Shown here piece after piece: positions 1 through 8,392 of a DNA stretch of 64,000 bases (within the stretch, counting starts at the first letter, position 1; each line of letters opens with the position of its first letter). The notes under the pieces were generated by a model that worked only from the letters and a program-made list of their open reading frames with translations, had not been told where the DNA came from and ran no database searches. The stretch is from Streptomyces sp. SID10853. GTDB lineage: Bacteria > Actinomycetota > Actinomycetes > Streptomycetales > Streptomycetaceae. Made by a program: the position numbers and the translations under genes. The stretch lies in contig NZ_JAAGLN010000004.1 of NCBI RefSeq assembly GCF_010548145.1, forward strand, positions 1 to 64,000. Reading direction: 5' to 3'.

Positions 1-42
1 AGGGAGCTGGCAGCCACCGTACGGAGCCGGCTGGCGTTCTGA
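1..42 (+). CDS. Possible C-terminal tail of a rightward gene cut by the window edge
   Basis: The first 42 bases can be read on the plus strand as thirteen codons (ending RSRLAF) and a TGA stop. In related Streptomyces chromosomes a helicase gene lies beside the tad genes and would end here, converging on tadE. Only a handful of codons are visible, so the call is weak and no function can be shown. Confidence 0.25.
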   Translation, partial: RELAATVRSRLAF

Positions 43-126
43 ACGCCGCAGGGCCGGTGCCGGAGTCCGGGCCCCCGCTGTCCTCGGAGAACACGGGACT
101 CCACACGGGCAGCACCCCGTCGCTGG

Positions 127-402
127 TCAGCACCCCCCGACGGCCACCACCGGTCGATGTTGAGCACCCCGTCTATCCCGACGCGCCGCCCGCGCACCGG
201 CCCGTGCCGCATCGACGCACTGGATCTGCGCGGCCGCCGCGGTGAGGGCCCAGACCAGTGTCATCGTGAACAGCACCAGCGCCGGAATCACCACCGCTGC
301 CTCGGCCGAGACCGAGCCCCGGTCCGCCGGCCCCCAACCGGACGGCCGACGCGAGACCGGTCCTCCACCGGCCGGCCGCCCTCCCTCGTCAGAACTTCGC
401 AT
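127..402 (-). CDS. TadE-like minor pilin, short version
   Basis: The 91-residue product starts in an ATG that overlaps the end of the DUF4244 gene upstream. It has a Gly/Pro-rich cytoplasmic leader, then a class III pilin-type segment (GSVSAEAAVVIPALV, residues about 30-45) that runs into one membrane helix. A CVDAARAGARAA stretch follows, as in actinobacterial TadE proteins. Such proteins insert in the membrane and help assemble tad/Flp pili. Family members usually continue for 30-50 residues after the AARAGARAA stretch; here the frame ends after about 20, so the 3' end may be truncated or frameshifted. It is the last gene of the leftward tad operon. Confidence 0.7.
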   Translation of the reverse strand: MRSSDEGGRPAGGGPVSRRPSGWGPADRGSVSAEAAVVIPALVLFTMTLVWALTAAAAQIQCVDAARAGARAARRDRRGAQHRPVVAVGGC

Positions 403-661
403 GGAGCGCCTTCTCGACCACGGACTGCAGCGCCGCCGCAACAGGCCCGCTGGTGACCACCTTGTAGAGCACCGCCGCAAAGGCGCATGCCGCGATCGTG
501 CCCATCGCGTACTCCGACGTGGACATCCCCGCGTCCCTGCCGGTCCCGCACCCCAGCCGATGCCACCGGGCCCGCAGCCACTTCCGCGCCGCTGAACCAC
601 CCGGCTCACCGGACTCCGCCGGTCCATCAGACCCGTTCGGCAGATTCAGTACATTCGTCAT
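389..661 (-). CDS. DUF4244 protein, probable Flp-type pilin
   Basis: This 90-residue protein belongs to the DUF4244 family found inside actinobacterial tad clusters. A basic N-terminal half (ARKWLRARWHRL) precedes a prepilin-like motif, GMSTSEYAMGTIAACAFAAVL at about residues 45-65. There a Glu at +5 of a cleavage-type site leads into a hydrophobic helix, as in Flp pilins processed by a TadV/CpaA peptidase. The C-terminus is short (VVEKALHAKF). The gene overlaps the start of tadE by 14 bases and lies about 150 bases downstream of tadC. It is the likely major subunit of the pilus built by the neighbouring genes. Confidence 0.75.
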   Translation of the reverse strand: MTNVLNLPNGSDGPAESGEPGGSAARKWLRARWHRLGCGTGRDAGMSTSEYAMGTIAACAFAAVLYKVVTSGPVAAALQSVVEKALHAKF

Positions 662-813
662 CTCAACCCCCGTGCTTTCCCGTGTTGTTCATGAGGCCGG
701 GCCGACCGCCCGGCTCACAGCGCCCTTGTGGCACCCTTCGCGCCGTTCCATCCATGGCCGAGCCGTCTCGGCGATTTGCCCCGCTTTCCGCTTTCCGCTT
801 TCCCTTGAGTTCA

Positions 814-1617
814 TCAACTCGCCTTCAGGAGGTGGCCCGCCAGGCCGACCACCACGGGCACGACACCCACCGCCAGGAATGCGGGCAGGAAGCAGAGGCC
901 AACCGGCCCGGTGATCAGAACGCCCGCCCTGCCTGCCCTGTCCCTGGCTGCTCTGGCCCGGTCGGCCCTGAGTCCGGCCGCGAGCCGGGCCACCGAGTCG
1001 GCGGCGGGGGCCCCGGTCGAGGCGGCCCGCTCCAGGCAGCGGGCCAAGGCGCCCGCCCCCGGTATCGAACCGACCCGGCCCCACGCCGCAGCGGGTTCAC
1101 TGCCGAGCCGCAGCTCAGCCGCCGCCCGGGCCAGCGCGTCGCCTACCGGTCCGCCCAGCGATTCCCCGACCGCCTCAGCCGCCTCCCGAGGGCCGGCACC
1201 GGCCGCGATACACGCCGCCAGCAGCTCTGCCGCGAGCGGCAGTTCACGTGGTCCCGACTTCGTCAGGGCCTCATCGGCTCCGGTCGCCGAGCGTCTGAGC
1301 TGCAGGCGCCGCACCCCGTATCCGGCGGCAAGGCCGAGCACGCATCCGGCCCATCCACCGACCAGGACGAAGCTGGTGGCCACCGCGGCCAGCGGAGGAC
1401 CCCACCGGACGGCCCACACCCCGTACTCGGGGCGCCGTGGCGCCCTCTCCGGTGCCACGGCCAGCAGTGCGGCGGCCCGCTTGCGTGACAGCCGTCCATG
1501 CCGCCGCCCGGTCCAGGCAAGCCCCAGTCGGGCCGCGACAGCGACAGCACACAGCGCCACCCCCAGGCTGTGGACAACCTCATTCGTCATGACCCCGCCC
1601 GATACGGACCCGCTCAT
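814..1617 (-). CDS. TadC-like type II/IV secretion F-family membrane protein
   Basis: The 267-residue protein starts in ATGA overlap with the stop of tadB. It has N-terminal and central hydrophobic segments, a cytoplasmic T2SS-F domain (PLAAELLAACIAAGAGPREA, then LARAAAELRLG and ARCLERAASTGAP) and a C-terminal hydrophobic helix pair ending GLAGHLLKAS. F-family proteins form the inner-membrane platform that couples the CpaF motor to pilus extrusion. Translational coupling to tadB fits a TadB/TadC pair. A later Met (MTNEVVH, eight residues in) is an alternative start. Confidence 0.85.
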   Translation of the reverse strand: MSGSVSGGVMTNEVVHSLGVALCAVAVAARLGLAWTGRRHGRLSRKRAAALLAVAPERAPRRPEYGVWAVRWGPPLAAVATSFVLVGGWAGCVLGLAAGYGVRRLQLRRSATGADEALTKSGPRELPLAAELLAACIAAGAGPREAAEAVGESLGGPVGDALARAAAELRLGSEPAAAWGRVGSIPGAGALARCLERAASTGAPAADSVARLAAGLRADRARAARDRAGRAGVLITGPVGLCFLPAFLAVGVVPVVVGLAGHLLKAS

Positions 1618-2459
1618 ACGTCCTCCCCGGCCCGGACGATCCGCCCCGCCCAGAAGAACCCGGCGCTCTCCAACACCCCGCCCGCCAGCAGGCAGCACAG
1701 CCCTGCCGGGGTGTGCAGCAAGGTCCACAGCGGATCGGCTCCGAGCGCACTGCCCAGCAGCAGGCCGCCCGCCGGAAGCAAGGCGAGGACCAGCACCGTC
1801 GACCGGGCACCGGCCAGTTCCGCCCGGAGACCGGCTCGTTGGTCGCGCTCGGCCCGCAGCGCGCCCTCCAGCCCTTCGAGTCCGGCCGCGAGACCGGCAC
1901 CTCCGTCCACCGACACCCGCCAGCAGGCGGCCGCACCCCGCAGACCAGCCGCTCCCGGCTCCCGTGCGGCCCGCCGCAGCGCCTCGGACACATCCCCGCC
2001 GAACCGCGCCGCTGCCAGTACCGCGGCCTCGGCAGCCCCCAGAGCACCCGAACCACGTCCGGCGGCCAGCAACGCCTCTCCGGGCTGTTTACCGGCCCGC
2101 AGTTCGGCGGCCACCGACCCGCACAGCGAGATCACCGCGTCGGTCCGCGCCAAGGCATCCCGCGCCGCTGCCACGGCCCGCAGCCGCCTCCCCAGCAGCG
2201 GCATCCCCGCCGCCCCCACCAGGAGCGGCAGCACCGAAGCACCCAGGAGTGACACAGCCGCTGCCACCACCAGACAGAGCCACTCCGGCCGCAGCCGGGC
2301 GGGCATCCGGCCGCGGAACCAATCGCTCCACGGCTGCGCACGGGCCGCCGGACCGTCCGCGAACAGCAGCCGCCCCCTGCGCAGTCCACGCTCCCGCACG
2401 GCCAGCATCCACAGGGCAGCGCCCGCGCAGAGCACCGCCAGAAAGACCAGAGCCGTCAC
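1614..2459 (-). CDS. TadB-like type II/IV secretion F-family membrane protein
   Basis: The GTG start overlaps the cpaF stop (GTGA), giving 281 residues. A first transmembrane helix (ALVFLAVLCAGAALW) is followed by a basic linker and two more helices near residues 65-95. The T2SS-F cytoplasmic domain comes next (SLCGSVAAELRAGKQPGEAL and ACWRVSVDGGAGLAAGLEGLE), then C-terminal helices. It pairs with the downstream TadC to form the membrane platform of the tad pilus machine. The gene is in an overlapping leftward operon with cpaE-like and cpaF. Confidence 0.85.
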   Translation of the reverse strand: MTALVFLAVLCAGAALWMLAVRERGLRRGRLLFADGPAARAQPWSDWFRGRMPARLRPEWLCLVVAAAVSLLGASVLPLLVGAAGMPLLGRRLRAVAAARDALARTDAVISLCGSVAAELRAGKQPGEALLAAGRGSGALGAAEAAVLAAARFGGDVSEALRRAAREPGAAGLRGAAACWRVSVDGGAGLAAGLEGLEGALRAERDQRAGLRAELAGARSTVLVLALLPAGGLLLGSALGADPLWTLLHTPAGLCCLLAGGVLESAGFFWAGRIVRAGEDV

Positions 2460-3646
2460 GACACGCCCCCGATCATGGCCCGCAGCCTGGGCCACCCCCG
2501 CCCCTCGGTGAAGCCGTCCACGCCCCAGCGCAGCGCCGGTACGGTCAGCACCAGCCCGGTCGTGTCCCGCTCCAGCACATGCACCTCGGCGACCCTGCGC
2601 CGGCCGCTCCGGTCCCGTACGAGATGCACCACGACCGCGAGCGCCGCCGCCAACTGGCTGTGCAGGGCTGCCCGGTCGAGGCCCGCCGCCGTCCCCAGCG
2701 CCTCCAGGCGGGCCGGGACGTCGGATGCGGCGTTCGCGTGCAAAGTCCCACAGCCTCCTTCATGGCCCGTGTTCAGCGCGGCCAGCAGCTCCGTGACCTC
2801 GGCCCCGCGCACCTCACCCACCACCAGGCGGTCCGGCCGCATCCGCAGGGCCTGGCGGACGAGATCCCGCAGGGTCACCCGGCCCGCGCCCTCCTGGTTC
2901 GGCGGTCGCGACTCCAGCCGCACCACGTGCGGATGCTCGGGGCGCAGTTCTGACGAGTCCTCCGCCAGCACGATCCGCTCGGCGGGCCCCACCAGGCCCA
3001 GCAGGGACGACAGAAGGGTGGTCTTGCCCGAGCCCGTACCGCCGCTGACCAGGAACGACAACCGGGCTTCGATCAACGCCCGCAGCACCTGGCCGCCGCC
3101 CGGCGGGACCGTGCCCGCCGCCACCAGCTCCTCCAGCGAGAAGGCTTTCGGCCGCACCACCCGCAGCGAGAGGCACGTCGATCCGACGGCCACCGGTTCG
3201 AGCACCGCATGCATCCGCGTCCCGTCCGGCAGCCTGGCGTCCACCCAGGGCCTGGCATCGTCGAGCCGCCGCCCGGCCACCGCCGCGAGCCGCTGTGCCA
3301 GCCGGCGCACAGCCGCGGCGTCGGGGAAGGCCACATCGGTCAGTTCGAGTCCGGCGCCGCGGTCGACCCACACCCGGTCCGGGGCGGCGACCAGCACATC
3401 GGTCACCGCTGGATCGGCCAGCAGGGCCTCCAGCCGTCCCGAGCCCACGAGTTCGGACCGCAGCTCCTCCGCGTGCCCCAGCACTTCGGCGTCCCCCAGG
3501 AGCCGCCCCTGGGCTCGGAGCGCCGCCGCCACGCGGGCAGGTGTGGGCTCGGCCCCGCTCTCGGCGAGCCGCTGCCGTACGGCGTCGAGCAGCGGCGACG
3601 TACCCACCGGGGACGCTGCCCCGCCGGGCGCTTGTGCCGTGCTCAT
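2456..3646 (-). CDS. CpaF/TadA family secretion ATPase
   Basis: This 396-residue protein is the cytoplasmic motor of the tad/Flp system. An N-terminal domain (residues 1-170) precedes a RecA-type domain with Walker A (SGGTGSGKTTLLSSL, about 201-215), a Walker B-like VLAEDSSEL box, the Asp/His-box region (RMRPDRLVVGEVRGAEV) and the conserved NTGHEGGCGTLHANAA segment typical of CpaF. The start overlaps the stop of the upstream cpaE-like gene (ATGA), and its stop overlaps tadB. ATP hydrolysis would drive pilin polymerisation through TadB/C. Confidence 0.92.
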   Translation of the reverse strand: MSTAQAPGGAASPVGTSPLLDAVRQRLAESGAEPTPARVAAALRAQGRLLGDAEVLGHAEELRSELVGSGRLEALLADPAVTDVLVAAPDRVWVDRGAGLELTDVAFPDAAAVRRLAQRLAAVAGRRLDDARPWVDARLPDGTRMHAVLEPVAVGSTCLSLRVVRPKAFSLEELVAAGTVPPGGGQVLRALIEARLSFLVSGGTGSGKTTLLSSLLGLVGPAERIVLAEDSSELRPEHPHVVRLESRPPNQEGAGRVTLRDLVRQALRMRPDRLVVGEVRGAEVTELLAALNTGHEGGCGTLHANAASDVPARLEALGTAAGLDRAALHSQLAAALAVVVHLVRDRSGRRRVAEVHVLERDTTGLVLTVPALRWGVDGFTEGRGWPRLRAMIGGVS

Positions 3647-4746
3647 GAGACACCTCGCCCCGACAGGGCCTGCGCCCAGAACGCCGTACAGAAACCGGCC
3701 AGTGGTCCCTTGGCCCGACCGCCCGGCGGAGCGCCGCCGCTCTGTGCCGCGAGGAGCCCTTCCTCGGAGGGCAGTTCACCCACGAGTGGCAGCTCCAGCG
3801 CCCGTGCGACCCACTCCTCGTCCAGCCCCGGCGCAAAGGGGCCGCGCACCACTGCGCGCAGGTCCTGGAGGACCATGCCGACCATGGAGGCCACCCTGGC
3901 CGAGGCAGCGACCGCCCGGAGCTCTCCCGGGACCACCAGGAGTCCGAGATCGAGCTGGGCGAGCGCTTCGGCGACGCCCTCGTCGACCCGCCGGGGCAGA
4001 TCCACCACCACTGCGCCACCGCCCCTGCGTGCGGCCGCCAGGACCGCCCGCATCGACTCCGGCGCGATCACCACGGCGTCCGTCCGGTCCCAGCTGAGGA
4101 CACGGAGCCCGTGCACTTCCGGCAGGGACTCCTCCAGCGCGCTCCCGGCGACCCGCCCCTTGGAACGGGCGAAATCCGGCCACCGTCTGCCCTGGGCGTG
4201 TTCGCCGCCGAGCAGCACATCGAGGCCACCGCCGAGCGGGTCCCCGTCGATGAGCACGGTGCGGCGGCCGCTCCGGGCCGCTGTGACCGCCAGCGCACAC
4301 GCCAGTGTGGAAGCCCCCGCACCGCCCCGGCCGCCGATCACTCCGACGGTGAGCGCCTGGTCCCCGGCCCCCTCGGCCACATCGGCGATCCGCTCGACGA
4401 GCCAGCTCTCGGCGTCCGGCAGCCGCAGCACGTACTCCGCCCCGATCTCGACGGCCCGCTGCCAGACATCGGGGTCGTCCTGGTCCCTGCCCACGAGATA
4501 CACCCCCGGTCTGCGGGTGCTCCCGCGCACCCGGGCAGCCGCGTCGTCCCCGACGAGGATCAGCGGTGCGCTCTCCCAGCCGCCCTTGTGCTCGGGCACC
4601 CCGTGATGCACTTCCGGCTCGGCGCCGGCCGCGGCGCACAGCCGCAGCAGGTCGTCGAGGAGCACCGCGTCCTCGGTGACGATCAGCGGCCCGTCCCGGC
4701 GCCTCTCGGCCGTCGGCAACCGATCAGGTGTGATGGATCCAGCCAC
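3643..4746 (-). CDS. CpaE/Ssd-like MinD-superfamily protein, first gene of the tad operon
   Basis: The protein has 367 residues. A response-regulator-like N-terminal half (to about residue 125) is followed by a MinD/ParA fold with a deviant P-loop (VIGGRGGAGASTLACAL, about 136-152) in which the usual GKT Lys is replaced by Ala, and by a LIDGDPLGGGLDVLLG switch region. CpaE-like proteins localise pilus assembly; the mycobacterial relative is called septum-site-determining protein Ssd. It overlaps cpaF by four bases and heads the leftward operon, so the promoter should lie in the gap to its right. Confidence 0.85.
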   Translation of the reverse strand: MAGSITPDRLPTAERRRDGPLIVTEDAVLLDDLLRLCAAAGAEPEVHHGVPEHKGGWESAPLILVGDDAAARVRGSTRRPGVYLVGRDQDDPDVWQRAVEIGAEYVLRLPDAESWLVERIADVAEGAGDQALTVGVIGGRGGAGASTLACALAVTAARSGRRTVLIDGDPLGGGLDVLLGGEHAQGRRWPDFARSKGRVAGSALEESLPEVHGLRVLSWDRTDAVVIAPESMRAVLAAARRGGGAVVVDLPRRVDEGVAEALAQLDLGLLVVPGELRAVAASARVASMVGMVLQDLRAVVRGPFAPGLDEEWVARALELPLVGELPSEEGLLAAQSGGAPPGGRAKGPLAGFCTAFWAQALSGRGVS

Positions 4747-5230
4747 GATTCCGCCCCCTCCGACAGTGATTCCTTCAGGCCGCGAAGCCGCAGCGAACAG
4801 CCGCTGACTTCGCGATGAGAATCACCGTGCAGGGATCCGGGAAATTAAGTGGATCTTGCTCGAAAACTGTGGACAACTCACCGGTTGTGAATATCTCCCC
4901 CACTCTTATCGGTGACTTCCGGAGAGGAGCGCAACGACTACGCAGCGTCACGCGTATCCAGTATTGAGACGCAGCACAGCCGACCGGAGAAGAGTGCCGC
5001 AGATGACCTCGGAGCCGTCACCGACACAGAGGGCACACCCGAAAACGTGTCCGGACATGCGACGACCCCAGCCGGGGGGGAGAGCTGGGGTCGTCCCCAC
5101 GTCCGACTCGGGGGGGGAGGAGCCGGACGGGGATAACACGGTCGCGAACGATCCGTGACTTCCATGGTGTACCCGAGAGCCTTCTCAGGCAAACCCACGC
5201 GCCGCCGCGTAAGCCGAATGGCGGGCACCT
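4747..5230. promoter_or_regulatory. Divergent regulatory gap between the tad operon and the HAD gene
   Basis: No convincing gene is seen. The left part (about 4800-4910) is relatively AT-rich and holds likely promoter DNA for the leftward tad operon. A hairpin with 11-bp arms (5062-5072 pairing with 5084-5094, acgaccccagc / gctggggtcgt) encloses a G-run. A second run of eight G lies at about 5111-5118. These structures are in the leader or upstream DNA of the HAD gene; function unknown. Confidence 0.5.
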
Positions 5231-6088
5231 ATGCTCAGACTCGTGGAAAACCACTCGTCGCCCCGCACCGCTGCCTTCTTTGACCTCGACAAGACAGTCA
5301 TCGCCAAGTCGTCGACGCTGACCTTCAGCAAGTCCTTCTATCAAGGCGGCCTGATCAACCGCAGGGCTGTACTGCGCACCGCGTACGCCCAGTTCGTATT
5401 CCTGGCAGGTGGCGCAGACCACGACCAGATGGAGCGGATGCGCGAGTATCTCTCCGCCCTCTGCAAGGGCTGGAACGTCCGGCAGGTCAAGCAGATCGTC
5501 GCCGAGACCCTGCACGATCTGATCGACCCGATCATTTACGACGAGGCCGCTTCCCTCATCGAGGAACACCACACCGCAGGGCGCGATGTGGTGATCGTCT
5601 CCACCTCCGGCGCCGAGGTGGTCGAGCCGATCGGTGAGCTCCTCGGTGCCGACCGGGTCGTCGCCACCCGCATGGTGGTGGGCGCCGACGGATGTTTCAC
5701 CGGCGAGGTCGAGTACTACGCCTACGGCCCCACCAAGGCCGAGGCCGTGAAGGAACTCGCCGCCTCCGAGGGATACGACCTGGCACGCTGTTACGCGTAC
5801 AGCGACTCGGCAACCGATGTCCCCATGCTCGAGTCGGTCGGGCACCCGCACGCGGTCAATCCGGACCGGGCACTGCGCCGCGAAGCGGGCGCCCGCGAAT
5901 GGCCGATTCTCGTCTTCAACCGGCCGGTCCGGCTCAAGCAGCGGCTTCCCGCCCTGCGGATGCCACCCCGGCCCGCCTTGGTCGCCGCCGCCGCGATCGG
6001 TGCCGCGGCAGCCACGGCCGGGCTCGTCTGGTACGTGAACCGGGGCGGCCGGAGCCCGGTCCGACGTGGACCTTTTGCCCGCATTTAA
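5231..6088 (+). CDS. HAD-superfamily IB hydrolase (SerB-like) with a C-terminal membrane helix
   Basis: The protein has 285 residues. HAD motif I is AAFFDLDKTVIA (D18 and D20), motif II VIVSTSGAEVV, the Lys motif is near PTKAEAVKEL and motif III is CYAYSDSATDVPML. A helical cap lies between motifs I and II. After a basic region a hydrophobic helix (ALVAAAAIGAAAATAGLVWYV) near the C-terminus suggests membrane anchoring with the catalytic domain in the cytoplasm. The HAD-IB family includes phosphoserine-phosphatase-like enzymes, but the substrate is unknown. Homologues next to the tad genes in Streptomyces have been linked by annotation to morphological differentiation. Confidence 0.88.
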   Translation: MLRLVENHSSPRTAAFFDLDKTVIAKSSTLTFSKSFYQGGLINRRAVLRTAYAQFVFLAGGADHDQMERMREYLSALCKGWNVRQVKQIVAETLHDLIDPIIYDEAASLIEEHHTAGRDVVIVSTSGAEVVEPIGELLGADRVVATRMVVGADGCFTGEVEYYAYGPTKAEAVKELAASEGYDLARCYAYSDSATDVPMLESVGHPHAVNPDRALRREAGAREWPILVFNRPVRLKQRLPALRMPPRPALVAAAAIGAAAATAGLVWYVNRGGRSPVRRGPFARI

Positions 6089-6099
6089 GAGTAAAAGTA

Positions 6100-6383
6100 A
6101 AGAAGCGGACCAAGGGCTTCCCCTCGCCCCGCGGTGAGGAGTACAAAGGAATCAACGGCCCGCGAGACCAAGGACATCCGAGAGGATCACCTGAAACCGC
6201 AGAAGGCCCCACGGACCGAGCACGAAAACTGAGTACCCACGCGACGTCGACCCGTCGATTACGGGCCAGCCGCACCAGGTAAACGGGCGAAGCTCCCGGC
6301 CTGATGGGCAAATTTTCGAGGACGCTTGGTAACCCGGTGGACGTGTCAGCGGCGGCACCTTCCGGTGCCGCCGCATTTTTGCG
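6100..6383 (+). ncRNA. Candidate 6S-like small RNA between the HAD gene and the Fic-like gene
   Basis: This gap between convergent genes is too long for a simple terminator and ends with a canonical intrinsic terminator and U-run on the plus strand, so a stable plus-strand RNA is likely. From memory, the 6S-like RNA of S. coelicolor (scr3559) lies in the intergenic region beside the same HAD and oxidoreductase genes, which fits the position and strand here. The 5' end cannot be placed from sequence. The identification rests on synteny and the terminator, not on a covariance model. Confidence 0.5.
6349..6380 (+). terminator. Intrinsic terminator with U-run
   Basis: Perfect 11-bp stem (6349-6359 with 6364-6374), TTCC tetraloop, then ATTTTT. 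It ends the RNA and the HAD transcript before the convergent gene. Confidence 0.9.
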
Positions 6384-6439
6384 CGACGAGCTTTGGCGCA
6401 ACAAGCGGGAGCGCCCACGGCCCGGCCCGGGCTGAGCCC

Positions 6440-7300
6440 CTAGGCCGCCCCGCGCTGCAGCGCCTCGCACACGGCCGTCGACTCCCGGACGCCCAGCTCC
6501 ACCGCGCGACCGCAGTGCACGATCCACGCCGCCATGCCCTCCGGGGTTCCCGACGCATAACCGTCCAGCGCCGCCACGTACGCCGCGCGCCCCAGCTCCG
6601 CGTGGCCGACCTCCGCAGGGCAGATGGACTTGGGGTCAAGGCCACTGTTGATCAGCACGACCCGTTCGGCGGCCCGCGCGACCAGGCCGTTGTACGACGT
6701 GAAGGGGCGCAGCGCGAGCAGCTCACCGTGCACCACGGCCGCTGTCACCAGGGCCGGAGCCGCGCTCCCGGCGATGACCAGCTGCGAAAGGCCCTCGAGC
6801 CGGGCGGACACCTCGTCGGCCCCGGGCAGAGGCAGTTCGATCAGCGGCTCGTCCGCCTTCTCGCCCGCCAGCCGCGGACGGCCGACCGCGTCACCGGAGT
6901 CCGCTGCCGCCACCAGATGCAGCCGGGCCAGCACGCGCAGCGGTGACTGCCGCCAGATGGACAGGAGTTGACCGGCCTCGGCGGAGAGCCGCAGCGCCGC
7001 ACCGACGGTGAGCGCCTCGGGATCACCGCCGAAATCAGTCCGCCGGCGCACCTCCTCCAGCGCCCAGTCCGCACCCGACAGCGCCGCCGACCCGCGCGAG
7101 GCGCGCAGCGCGGCCTCACCTGTGATCTCGGTGCTGCGCCGCCGCATGACGCGGTGGCCGTAGACCCGGTCGACGGCCTTGCGTACGGAGTCGACAGCGG
7201 CGCCGACACCCGGCAGCTGACCCAGGGCGGCAAGGGGATCTGAGTGATCTGGAGGAGTCACCGGGGCTCCGGCGGCCGCCTTCCGGGAGAACGCAGTCAT
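6440..7300 (-). CDS. Degenerate Fic-like protein (often annotated oxidoreductase)
   Basis: The protein has 286 residues from an ATG, is mostly helical, and resembles Fic/Doc folds. The region LALRPFTSYNGLVAR (about 195-209) aligns with the Fic signature HPFx(D/E)GNGRxxR, but the catalytic His is Arg198, the acidic residue is Ser, the first Gly is Tyr and the distal Arg is Leu. AMP transfer is therefore unlikely. Streptomyces homologues are conserved and carry the uninformative label oxidoreductase. The gene converges on the HAD/ncRNA unit and is divergent from the ATPase gene to its right. Its cellular role is unknown. Confidence 0.75.
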   Translation of the reverse strand: MTAFSRKAAAGAPVTPPDHSDPLAALGQLPGVGAAVDSVRKAVDRVYGHRVMRRRSTEITGEAALRASRGSAALSGADWALEEVRRRTDFGGDPEALTVGAALRLSAEAGQLLSIWRQSPLRVLARLHLVAAADSGDAVGRPRLAGEKADEPLIELPLPGADEVSARLEGLSQLVIAGSAAPALVTAAVVHGELLALRPFTSYNGLVARAAERVVLINSGLDPKSICPAEVGHAELGRAAYVAALDGYASGTPEGMAAWIVHCGRAVELGVRESTAVCEALQRGAA

Positions 7301-7402
7301 AGGAAGCGAGGCTACGCGCCCATAGCAGCAACCCCACCTTGGAGTGGTCTTCTTCACTCACGGTACCCACGCACCGCGTTCACCCGACTACCCTTTGTGA
7401 AC

Positions 7403-8392
7403 ATGAAGATCGCTTTCGTAGGGAAGGGCGGCAGCGGCAAGACCACGCTGTCCTCTCTCTTCATCCGCCACCTGACCGCCAACGAGGCGCCCGTCCTCGC
7501 TGTGGACGCCGACATCAACCAGCACCTCGGTGCCGCGCTCGGTCTCGACGACGCGGAATCCGCCGCGCTGCCCGCGATGGGCGCGCACCTTCCGCTGATC
7601 AAGGAATACCTGCGCGGCTCCAATCCGCGGATCGCCTCGGCCGAGACGATGATCAAAACGACTCCGCCGGGCGCCGGCTCCCGGCTGCTCCGGATCCGTG
7701 AGGACAATCCGGTCTACGACGCCTGCGCCCGCCCCGTCACGCTGGACGACGGCGAGATCAGGCTGATGGCGACGGGGCCGTTCACCGAGTCGGATCTCGG
7801 CGTCTCCTGCTACCACTCCAAGGTCGGCGCGGTCGAACTCTGCCTGAACCATCTCGTCGACGGCCCCGAGGAGTTCGTCGTCGTCGACATGACAGCCGGT
7901 TCGGACTCCTTCGCCTCCGGCATGTTCACCCGGTTCGACCTGACGTTCCTGGTGGCCGAGCCGACCCGCAAGGGCATCTCCGTCTACCGCCAGTACAAGG
8001 AGTACGCACGGGACTTCGGCGTCGCGCTGAAGGTCGTAGGCAACAAGGTGCGCGACGCGGACGACCTGGAGTTCCTGCGCTCCGAGGTCGGTGATGACCT
8101 GCTCATCACCGTCGGCCACTCCGACTGGGTCCGTGCGATGGAGAAGGGCCGCCCGCCGCGTTTCGAGATGCTGGAAGCGGAGAACCGCCTGGCGCTCCAG
8201 TCACTCCAGAACGCCGCCGAAGACAGCTACGCGCACCGCGACTGGGAGCGCTACACGCGCCAGATGGTGCACTTCCATCTGAAGAACGCGGAGAGCTGGG
8301 GGAACGAGAGGACGGGCGCCGATCTGGCGTCCCAGGTCGACCCGGCCTTTGTGCTCAGCGAGCGGTACGCCGAGGTCAGCGCCGCCTCTTGA
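7403..8392 (+). CDS. CooC/MinD-type P-loop ATPase
   Basis: The protein has 329 residues. The P-loop sits at the extreme N-terminus (MKIAFVGKGGSGKTTLSS), with a deviant Walker A signature Lys at residue 8, followed by LAVDADINQHLG and a VVVDMTAGSDSFASGMF switch II. This architecture is that of CooC-like metallocentre-insertion ATPases and other SIMIBI proteins, which act as nucleotide-driven dimers. A GTG two codons upstream is an alternative start. The partner protein is not in the neighbourhood, so the client is unknown. Confidence 0.8.
   Translation: MKIAFVGKGGSGKTTLSSLFIRHLTANEAPVLAVDADINQHLGAALGLDDAESAALPAMGAHLPLIKEYLRGSNPRIASAETMIKTTPPGAGSRLLRIREDNPVYDACARPVTLDDGEIRLMATGPFTESDLGVSCYHSKVGAVELCLNHLVDGPEEFVVVDMTAGSDSFASGMFTRFDLTFLVAEPTRKGISVYRQYKEYARDFGVALKVVGNKVRDADDLEFLRSEVGDDLLITVGHSDWVRAMEKGRPPRFEMLEAENRLALQSLQNAAEDSYAHRDWERYTRQMVHFHLKNAESWGNERTGADLASQVDPAFVLSERYAEVSAAS

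Noticed and set aside
487-4097. Very long plus-strand open frames opposite the tad genes (up to 680 codons)
   Set aside because: They are Pro/Arg/Ser-rich shadows of high-GC minus-strand genes and show no domain; the minus-strand frames carry clear tad motifs.
5062-5118. Riboswitch in the HAD leader
   Set aside because: Only a simple hairpin and G-runs are visible; no known riboswitch core could be recognised.
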